IMG/VR virus record: IMGVR_UViG_3300031788_000095
Span: 1 to 25,815 of that record
Direction: 5' to 3' (one strand)
Source of the DNA: a virus
Length of the DNA: 25,815 nt
In this document: positions 1-7,833 of the stretch, in pieces
Layout: each line of letters starts with the position of its first letter
How positions within the stretch are numbered: the stretch's first letter is position 1
Made by a program: the position numbers and the translations under genes
Notes under the pieces: generated by a model
Databases searched by the model: none
The model's input: only the letters and a program-made list of their open reading frames with translations
What the model was told of the DNA's origin: nothing

Positions 1-1451
1 ATGTAGAATGGGTAATCAGATCCATCCGTTGTTATCACAACTGGAGCATCTGAAGATATAAAATTCACATTAGCACCAACAAAGTGCTGTTGCTGTATTG
101 TGTAGGCCGGACTTATCAGTATAGTAGAGCTAGAAGGAGTCGCTATATAAGGAATGGGGCCTTCTTGATTTTCTGAACCGTAATCTAAAACTAAATACCC
201 GAAAGAATTCGGGAACGATGAGGAATTCGCTACTTGTATAACTTTAGGGGAAATGGAATTCAAATTCTCATTCAGCGTAGTTTCGTAAGCACCTATAGTG
301 AAAGATTGCTGAATATTGTAAATATAAGGTCCATATTGTCCAGGAGATGAAGGCTGACCATCCTGAATAAAAGCTGCACCCTCTCTAGATCTTCTTACTA
401 TTTGCGTTGAAGCTGGCAAGAATATCTGCAATGTGTTAGCCTGTACTTGATATAGTGCGGCATATAGATTCTGATTATTTAAAATAGACTTTACAGGATT
501 ATAAAAAAGTACTGCATTATCAACGCCTTCTACTACAATACCAGTTGTACCGAGTGGGTTATTGATTTCGAAATAAGCAATATTTACAGTGCCACCTTGC
601 ATTTTTACTATAGTATAACTACCTTCATTTGAAGAAGAAGTAAAACCACCGCCGAAAATATTAACATAATAACCGGCCTGCAATTTTCCAATCCTAGGGT
701 CAGAACCACCGGACCAAGTAAATCTTAGTAGTCCGCCGTTTTGGTTAGTTATAGTCCATTGAGTGGACATGTTGCCGCCAGCCGGAACTATTTCTGGGAA
801 TATAAAATCATTCTGAGCACTTCCACCCATTACAGTAACAGAAGAGGCTGGTCCAATTGTATCGCTGAATATTTGTATGAAATTTCCATTTCCATTATTA
901 CCTACAACTGCAGTGCCAGTTTGCCCTTTAGCACGGAGTTGTTTAGTAATAGCATCGGCTACTTCTTGCGCGAGAGCAGCGGCAATATCTTGAAATTGGG
1001 ATGTCGTGAAAGTAATTGTAGAAGTATGATTTTCATCAAAGTTTATGATTAAATCATCCCCATTCATTAAATTATAAGGTTCCACATTCAATGATGATAC
1101 ATTTGCTTTGGTGTAGAGATCGCCAAATAAGTCATCTAGGATGACGTTTAAAAGATCTCTGACTTGTTTTCTATTCTTAACAGATATACCAAGACTGCTA
1201 TAAATATCATCGGATAGGCCGACATTGTCCGGTCTAGTAATCCCGCTTGCAGCTAAAAGCTCGTCTAGATATTGAGCTTGAGCGGATACTATATACATTG
1301 AATCGTTAACTGCTGCTGCTTGATTTACAAGATAAGTGGACATCGCCGTAGCCAGAGCGTAAAGGATGGCGTCGGTATTTTTCCCTTTAATGTAAGGATT
1401 TAGATAACTTCTAAGCCTGGTATATTCTTGCTGAACGGTAGTTACAGACAT
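1..1451 (-). CDS. Baseplate J-like wedge protein, second copy (3' end cut by window edge)
   Basis: My own translation from the ATG at 1451 is open for 483 codons to the window edge, so the C-terminus is missing. The start lies 4 bases after the stop of the 2101-aa gene, with GGATAA just upstream as a weak ribosome site. Residues 1-110 are helical and resemble the N-terminus of wedge proteins (AQYLDELLAASGI). Residues 245-285 carry a beta unit (FTWSGGSDP, then GYYVNIFGGGFTSSSNEGSY) that matches units repeated inside the neighbouring 2101-aa protein. Residues 415-465 contain EGPIPY followed by HFVGANV, matching EGPLPY and HNLGESV near the start of that same neighbour, a feature of J-like proteins. 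Likely role: structural component of the baseplate periphery. The family call rests on these shared segments and on gene order; the exact wedge position is inference. Confidence 0.7.
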   Translation of the reverse strand, partial: MSVTTVQQEYTRLRSYLNPYIKGKNTDAILYALATAMSTYLVNQAAAVNDSMYIVSAQAQYLDELLAASGITRPDNVGLSDDIYSSLGISVKNRKQVRDLLNVILDDLFGDLYTKANVSSLNVEPYNLMNGDDLIINFDENHTSTITFTTSQFQDIAAALAQEVADAITKQLRAKGQTGTAVVGNNGNGNFIQIFSDTIGPASSVTVMGGSAQNDFIFPEIVPAGGNMSTQWTITNQNGGLLRFTWSGGSDPRIGKLQAGYYVNIFGGGFTSSSNEGSYTIVKMQGGTVNIAYFEINNPLGTTGIVVEGVDNAVLFYNPVKSILNNQNLYAALYQVQANTLQIFLPASTQIVRRSREGAAFIQDGQPSSPGQYGPYIYNIQQSFTIGAYETTLNENLNSISPKVIQVANSSSFPNSFGYLVLDYGSENQEGPIPYIATPSSSTILISPAYTIQQQHFVGANVNFISSDAPVVITTDGSDYPFY

Positions 1452-1455
1452 GTGA

Positions 1456-4400
1456 TTATCCAGTTATTAAGGTTACACCGATATCGGTGGTAGGATTAAT
1501 AATTAAAGTCTTAGACATTGGTGGTACAGCTATAAGATCGTTAGTGGTACTATAATTTGGATTAGCAATCGATACTGATATGATACCTGGAATTTCACTA
1601 ACTACTGCTACGATACTGCTAATAGCAATTGCTTGTCCAATTGGATTACTGTTTACCAAGGAGCTGACTTGCGAGCGAATTTGAGTTACGATATTCGAGA
1701 ACGGTACACCTGTAGCTGTTCTGATATCGATTGACACTTGCACTCTTAAAGCTAGAGGAGCTCTTATGAAAATATCGGCACCAGCTGCACTCACGCCTGG
1801 GTAGGTAAAACTGTCTCTAGGATCACCGTATACTATCCTGTTAGCTTCAGCAATTAATCCAGTATTATATCTATAGCTATCTAATCCAATTTGGATAGTA
1901 GTTGGATAGTCTAGTTTTCCTAATGATGTTAGAGCAACACCTGCACTATTGTTAATTTTATCATACTGAGCAAAACCATAAAATGCTATGAGATTCTGAG
2001 TTGTCGAACCTGGTTGTGCTGATATTAACTTAGTCTTCTTATAAGCAGTATAAGGTGTTTGTTCAACTACATATACAGAAGTAGTTGCGTTATTTAAGCT
2101 AGCATTTAAAACTTGAACCATGTTACCTTTTACTATTGCGTGATCTCTATCTAGAACTTGAACAACAGTATAAGTGCCTGCATTGGCTAAGCTTAAAGTA
2201 CTGCCAGTAACCGTAAATATATCGCCTGGTTGAGTTACGTCATATTCAGAGAATAATATCTGAGGCCTATCACATTCCAGTACGCCTGAAGTCACTAAAA
2301 CTGAAGCTTGCGTTACAGCAGCTGGATTTATACAATTCAAATATGTTGCTCGTCCTTCTTGTAATACAAGGATAGAGAAAAATGAAGGCATGTTAAAATT
2401 TGAAGGATCAGTAGTTAAATTATAACCTGTAGTTGTAGTTGTGACGATTAAACCTGAAGAAACAGCAGTTATACCGATTGAAGTATTGATTGCTATAGCA
2501 GTTTTCGTAGCTACTTGAGTAGAATTATCACCATTTAGAATAGCTACTTCGATGCCCGTATAGCCAAATGGAACTGGATCGGTATTAGTTCCATTTACAT
2601 TGAACCATACGTAATACATGTTGACGTTACCGGCATTGTTAATGAAGAAATATTGACCTGCAGTACTTAACGTAAAAGCAGAGCCTGAAGGCATACTGAA
2701 TTGGCTGATTTGTTGCAATTTAGCACCGGAACTAAATACCATGAAGTTACCTTGGTTTGCGGAAGCGAAAGCCGTTCCAAAAGTAACTACATCACCCATG
2801 TTAGCATTACCAAGAAGGGGTTCAGTGCCTGTTCCATTCCAGCTTAATTTTAAAGTATGTTCAGAAGCATCAACATTAAAGGAAGTTGTAGAATCAAAAC
2901 CTAGACTTATAAGATTATCTGGCAAAGTAACGTCTTCATTTACAACATCGACATTTTCGTACCACACACTGTTGTTGAATTCTCGTATCACTCTGAACTG
3001 ACCTTGATTCAATGGAGAAAAAGGAGCAGATATTGTGATATTATCCCCTTCCGATACTCCACTAGTAGCGATAAATTGTCCAGATACAAATGATACACTA
3101 GATTGAACTGCAGCTAAAGGATTTAGAACTTGTGCGGTTAATCCATTATCGGATACGCCGGTAACTAAGAAAGTACCGTTATTACTTGTCGTTGGAAGTC
3201 CTGATACGGTTAATAAATCGCCAATAGATAGCTCAGTGAAATTAGCATTGCCAGTCAAAATGGTGTAAATAGAATCTTGCGAATTGGTAACTAAAGAAAC
3301 TGATACCGTACCACCTCCGCTGTCATTGAAATTCAATGGAGACTGTAAGAAGTCTGGACTAGTTCCGATTCCGTTCCAGCTTAAACAAGCTAGACTACCT
3401 TGATTTTCGATCTTAAAAGTTAATCCACGTACTCTCACATTGGCTCTTGGTTTTCCAAAATACCGTTGAGTCGGCAGTCTATTGAGTAGAGTTACTGTAG
3501 TTTCATTTGCAATTGGAGTATTTGGATAAAGACTGATACTGGTATTAGATCCAAAAAGCGTCTTCTTTGTTTGAGCAATTGTTGCAGCTAAACGGAACCA
3601 CTGGTCGCTTAATATTCCAGCTGAAGCGGGAATGCTTGCTGAAATTTGACAATACTGATTATTAAGATTCGCAGCCGAACCTAGGACTGGTGTTTGATAT
3701 CCATTAGCTAAACCGCCGAATATTTGTATAGAACCGGCGCTTCCAATCGTATCTGTTGATAAAGCTAACTTAGTGCCGCGATCTGCGGATTCTATTAGAC
3801 CGCCTGAGGTAAAACCGGTTACTGCTAATACATTGGTAAATCGCGATACTTGATCAATAGTAGTAGGGATTAATTGGAGAACTTCGCCATTATTGAAGGC
3901 GTAGCCTATATCAGTCGGTAAGGACAAGGGACGTTTCAATACGAACTGCGGACTACCGGAGATATTGCTACTGTAAATCCAATTAAGACCATCTTGTAAT
4001 GATATGGAACTGTAAGTAAATCCACTGTCTTGATAAGTACTTAAAACTATTACTCCTGAGCCAGAAAGATCGCCATCTAACGCTAAAGTAGCAGTTATGT
4101 AGGAAGCTAGATTAGCGTTTACGTACGTAACTATTTGAGCCGCAGTCGTAGGACTTGCTTCATAGAATTGAATACCATTAGGTACTAGAGTCTGTTTATT
4201 TGATTCTACAACTTCAGAGTTAGTTGCCCGTTGTATAGTAAATGAAGTAGAAGTAGGAGCAAATCCTGCCTGCGTAGATACTCTAAACACGCCTTGGTTA
4301 GCTGAACTAAATCCTGTTTGTGTGGAAATATTAACATATTCGCCACCAGATAGCGTTAAATTCGGCGCCGATCCTACAGTGTTCCAAGTGTAAGTGACCT

Positions 4401-7400
4401 GATCAATACCGGCGCTTGGAGTATTAGGTGTAGACGTTACATTCCATTGTGTAGTGCCGTCAATGGAAGTCGTATCTGCAACACCGCTTTGCAGGGAAAT
4501 TTGAATATTAACATTTGAAGTCGAAGTAACCGAACTAGTGATAGGACTATTGGCTAGAGCTGGATATATATAACTTACAGAAACAGATTCGCCACTTCGA
4601 CCCCATGGAACAGATCGATATAATATAGCAGTCTTGGTAGGACTAGGCTTCAATACTTTCTTAGCTTGCATTAAAACTTTGAAGTTGGAGAAATCAAAGG
4701 AGGTTCCGAACGAAGCAGTAAAGCTAGAAGTAGCTCCAGCGGCTGTATCGTAAGCATTGAAATTATTAGGATTCGAAGAATCGGTTGTATTAGTAGTTGC
4801 AGTTCTGTAAAGAGGAATCGTATATGTTTCTGAAATCAGATTGCTGTCTAGGGTAGCAACTAAAGTATCGTTATAACCAAAATCTAGAGGATTAGCTAAG
4901 AAGAATCTATCAACCGTCCTGAATCTCCTCATGTCTGGATTATCGCTAGTAATCGCTAGGTAATTGTTAATATCTACTGTAGTTCCGCCAGTTATTGAAC
5001 TTATTTGAGTATATTCAGCATAAGGTTGTGCGTCATAAGCCGAACCGTACGGTTGCAGTATGGAAACCAAATAGTTCGGGTCAAATGAAGCTAATGATAA
5101 GGAGGAATCAAAGGACTGTATGAAACTATCTATCGGATTTGCATAAACACCAGAAGCAAATGTTGTGTGGAAGAATAAAGGTAAACTAGCTTCAGTTAAA
5201 CCGTTATCGTAGGAAGCTATTAATGAGGTTGTACTGATTCCCGTAGAACCAGTAGGGAGGTTAAGCAGCTGACCTTGTGCATCGGCAGTGATCACTGTAA
5301 TACTGCCAGTGAGATCTGCGGTATTAGTTGTTATAACTATATATTGTTCTAATTGTACAGAGAATGTTATTTCTTCTGTTTGCAATTGTAAAGCTTGCGC
5401 AATCTGATCTAAAGATTGACTTCCGGATACTATCTTAAATTTCTGAGGTGTTCTACTATTCCTGGAAACTACAAATCCTTGAGTAAAAGTAACTGCTTGC
5501 GGAACTACTAGAGCGTATTCAGCTGCAGTGACTAAAAGTTGAACATAATCAAAGGAAGGATCGACATAATGTACTCGACCTTCTAATTGATTAAATGCAT
5601 TTAACTGTGGTGACCAGATAATTAGATAATCTCCGGCCAAAACATTGGTAAACGCACCTGATACTGAAGAAGTATATTGAACTATATTAGTCGATGGAGT
5701 AGAAACCGTAAGAGTAGTATTAGCGGCAACTCCTGTGTGAATAATTACTGTTGGATCATCGATTAATACCCAAAAATGGCCACTAGCAGTTGGAGCTATA
5801 CTACCACTGGAAATCAAACCGCTGATCACCGAACCTTCTGTAGAAGCAGTACCGGCGCTTAGAAGATCTCCTGGACTTAAAGCTACATTTAATGAGAACT
5901 GTGCAGTATTTCTATCTAATGTATAATCTGAAGTAGTTCCAGTCGAAGATAAGCCTAGAGCAACTGAGAACATCCCTTTTGTTACTAAAGTTGAGGATGA
6001 ACTAATCACTACTTGAGCTCTAGTGCTGATACCTAGATTGCTGGTTAATTGTATTTGAGTTCCTACGACCTCGGCGGTTACACCGGTCAATTTATAATTG
6101 AATACAGCGGCCCAAGCAGCTAATGAATTAGAAGCCGCGACTGTTACATAGGAACCAGTATTTATGAAATCTATATTCATAAATGTATAAGTAATTGGAG
6201 CGGTTCCATCTACCGATAAAGTTAAAGTATCGCCTTGAGCAATAGTATTGGACCAAAGGCTCTGAGCCTGGGTACTTACAGTAGCAGTAGTTCCATCTTT
6301 ACTTAATGGTAGATTATTTTTGTATAATCTTAAGGTTTCAATTTCACTAGAAGAAAGACCTAATAGAACAGAAGCATTACGTCCGGATGTAGTTGGTAGT
6401 TCTATTTGTAAAGAATCTTCAGTTTGAGCAATAGCTCTGAACACTACGTAAGTACCACTACCAGCCGTTAAAGCTTCAAAGCCTAATGCTGCATCAGCGT
6501 TAACACTAGCTGTAATTTCGTAAGCCGTAGCTGCACCTGGGGCAAGGAAATCGCTATTAGCAAATACATGCTGATAGGTAATTTCGCCAACAGTAATAGC
6601 TAAAGTATCTCCGCCGATTATATCAAATGGAGAAGCTAATGTAGATTGAAGAAAAGCTTTAGCTACCGGAGCCTGTGTTCCTCCAGTGCCTAATTGGAAG
6701 AATCTTTCACCGCCTAATGCACTGTTAACGATCGGTTCGATTGCGACGCCAGCGGATTTTTCTTCATATCCGGTGCCATTGTCGATTACTAAAGTAGCAT
6801 TATTGGTAGTTGTAATGATATTACTACTGGTGATAGTTGCTTGCTCATCTGGCGCTGTAGCACCGATCACAGCGGCTTCAATCGCCGTAGCGGTTCCTAG
6901 CCCTGTGGATGCTAGCTTAGCTTTAATGGTAGTTCTTAACTGATCGTCAGTCTCAGTATCCGCTCCGCTAGTGATAGAGGATGGGTTAAATACAGTAGCT
7001 CCGGAAAACGGTACTGAGGCAAATTGATTGATCGCGCCAATTGGAGCATTTCCAGTAGAACCTGGTAAAACGGCTACGATAGGTACGTTATCGACTTCAG
7101 TTTCGCCGTCTAATATGTAAGCAATTGAAGTTGTAGTATATTGGATATCTGCGTTTGCGCCAACAGATGGAGCTATTATGGTAGTTCCAGAACCGATGGT
7201 TCTGAGATTACCCTGGGACAGAATGACGGATTCGCCTAAGTTATGGTACTTAGACGTGGGAGTGGAAAGAGTCATTACATAGTAACCACCCGTAGGTACT
7301 ACAGAAGTATAAGGCAATGGGCCTTCTATATCAGGGGTACCGCGACCAATGTAGACTGATCCGGTGGCTGGAAAAGAAGCGCCGTTACTGATATTGAGTG

Positions 7401-7761
7401 TTACAGTTCCGATATTCGGAGGAGTAGTACCGGCATAAATTAGAGTGAAGATCTTTGTAAAACTAGTGTCGATAATACTTACTAAACCGGTCGCCGGAGT
7501 AGCTACTATAGGAGTAACACCGTTTTCGGCAGCTAGACGTTGTAGCGCGCTACCGGTAGCACGGTCAATGCTGAAATCATTAAGGATTTGGAATATATCA
7601 CCGGACGAGCGAGCCGCAGTAAGAGCTACTGTTTCAAAAAATGACGTAACGGCACTTCCGATGTTAAAATCGTTAATTCCAGTCTTAGCCGCATAAGTGG
7701 AAAGGAGATCGCCTAAGATCGAATCGTAAGATTGTGGGTTTGGAAGATCGGATGAAGCCAT
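1456..7761 (-). CDS. Giant baseplate J-like wedge protein (2101 aa) with large beta-rich insertion
   Basis: The ends resemble the gpJ/gp6-like baseplate wedge family. Residues 60-300 include the LQRLAAENGV helix, IGRGTPDIEGPLPY at 138-151, and the family hallmark SGADTETDDQLRTTIKAKL at 265-283. Residues about 1925-2101 contain the C-terminal pattern (IRAPLALRVQVSIDI, then PIGQAIAISSIV and IPGIISV). Between them lies an insertion of about 1600 residues, rich in Thr, Ser, Asn and Gly and nearly free of Cys. It holds at least five units of the form GDxxxI, NxG, F/YxV (near 1141, 1514, 1572, 1656 and 1846), some preceded by LSWNGxGTxP (1460, 1639). The usual family length is about 300-600 residues, so this is a greatly expanded version. 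A late-type promoter and GGAG ribosome site precede the ATG. The insertion probably forms a decorated outer surface of the baseplate. Confidence 0.85.
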   Translation of the reverse strand: MASSDLPNPQSYDSILGDLLSTYAAKTGINDFNIGSAVTSFFETVALTAARSSGDIFQILNDFSIDRATGSALQRLAAENGVTPIVATPATGLVSIIDTSFTKIFTLIYAGTTPPNIGTVTLNISNGASFPATGSVYIGRGTPDIEGPLPYTSVVPTGGYYVMTLSTPTSKYHNLGESVILSQGNLRTIGSGTTIIAPSVGANADIQYTTTSIAYILDGETEVDNVPIVAVLPGSTGNAPIGAINQFASVPFSGATVFNPSSITSGADTETDDQLRTTIKAKLASTGLGTATAIEAAVIGATAPDEQATITSSNIITTTNNATLVIDNGTGYEEKSAGVAIEPIVNSALGGERFFQLGTGGTQAPVAKAFLQSTLASPFDIIGGDTLAITVGEITYQHVFANSDFLAPGAATAYEITASVNADAALGFEALTAGSGTYVVFRAIAQTEDSLQIELPTTSGRNASVLLGLSSSEIETLRLYKNNLPLSKDGTTATVSTQAQSLWSNTIAQGDTLTLSVDGTAPITYTFMNIDFINTGSYVTVAASNSLAAWAAVFNYKLTGVTAEVVGTQIQLTSNLGISTRAQVVISSSSTLVTKGMFSVALGLSSTGTTSDYTLDRNTAQFSLNVALSPGDLLSAGTASTEGSVISGLISSGSIAPTASGHFWVLIDDPTVIIHTGVAANTTLTVSTPSTNIVQYTSSVSGAFTNVLAGDYLIIWSPQLNAFNQLEGRVHYVDPSFDYVQLLVTAAEYALVVPQAVTFTQGFVVSRNSRTPQKFKIVSGSQSLDQIAQALQLQTEEITFSVQLEQYIVITTNTADLTGSITVITADAQGQLLNLPTGSTGISTTSLIASYDNGLTEASLPLFFHTTFASGVYANPIDSFIQSFDSSLSLASFDPNYLVSILQPYGSAYDAQPYAEYTQISSITGGTTVDINNYLAITSDNPDMRRFRTVDRFFLANPLDFGYNDTLVATLDSNLISETYTIPLYRTATTNTTDSSNPNNFNAYDTAAGATSSFTASFGTSFDFSNFKVLMQAKKVLKPSPTKTAILYRSVPWGRSGESVSVSYIYPALANSPITSSVTSTSNVNIQISLQSGVADTTSIDGTTQWNVTSTPNTPSAGIDQVTYTWNTVGSAPNLTLSGGEYVNISTQTGFSSANQGVFRVSTQAGFAPTSTSFTIQRATNSEVVESNKQTLVPNGIQFYEASPTTAAQIVTYVNANLASYITATLALDGDLSGSGVIVLSTYQDSGFTYSSISLQDGLNWIYSSNISGSPQFVLKRPLSLPTDIGYAFNNGEVLQLIPTTIDQVSRFTNVLAVTGFTSGGLIESADRGTKLALSTDTIGSAGSIQIFGGLANGYQTPVLGSAANLNNQYCQISASIPASAGILSDQWFRLAATIAQTKKTLFGSNTSISLYPNTPIANETTVTLLNRLPTQRYFGKPRANVRVRGLTFKIENQGSLACLSWNGIGTSPDFLQSPLNFNDSGGGTVSVSLVTNSQDSIYTILTGNANFTELSIGDLLTVSGLPTTSNNGTFLVTGVSDNGLTAQVLNPLAAVQSSVSFVSGQFIATSGVSEGDNITISAPFSPLNQGQFRVIREFNNSVWYENVDVVNEDVTLPDNLISLGFDSTTSFNVDASEHTLKLSWNGTGTEPLLGNANMGDVVTFGTAFASANQGNFMVFSSGAKLQQISQFSMPSGSAFTLSTAGQYFFINNAGNVNMYYVWFNVNGTNTDPVPFGYTGIEVAILNGDNSTQVATKTAIAINTSIGITAVSSGLIVTTTTTGYNLTTDPSNFNMPSFFSILVLQEGRATYLNCINPAAVTQASVLVTSGVLECDRPQILFSEYDVTQPGDIFTVTGSTLSLANAGTYTVVQVLDRDHAIVKGNMVQVLNASLNNATTSVYVVEQTPYTAYKKTKLISAQPGSTTQNLIAFYGFAQYDKINNSAGVALTSLGKLDYPTTIQIGLDSYRYNTGLIAEANRIVYGDPRDSFTYPGVSAAGADIFIRAPLALRVQVSIDIRTATGVPFSNIVTQIRSQVSSLVNSNPIGQAIAISSIVAVVSEIPGIISVSIANPNYSTTNDLIAVPPMSKTLIINPTTDIGVTLITG

Positions 7762-7796
7762 TATATTCTCCGGACAAGTTATGATATCCCTACTCT

Positions 7797-7817
7797 ATAA
7801 GATTGAGGTTATCTTAT
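7797..7817 (-). other. Hairpin at the 5' end of the J-like transcript
   Basis: ATAAGAT and ATCTTAT arms are perfect (7 bp) around a 7-base loop. It coincides with the predicted start of the transcript and could protect a long late mRNA from its 5' end, or act as an operator. Confidence 0.4.
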
Positions 7818-7829
7818 TACTATATCATA
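7818..7829 (-). promoter_or_regulatory. Late-type promoter before the giant J-like gene
   Basis: Minus-strand TATGATATAGTA, identical to the site at 10658-10669. It partly reaches toward the end of the gp25-fusion gene. Transcription would begin near 7812, inside the hairpin at 7797-7817. Confidence 0.6.
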
Positions 7830-7833
7830 TCTG

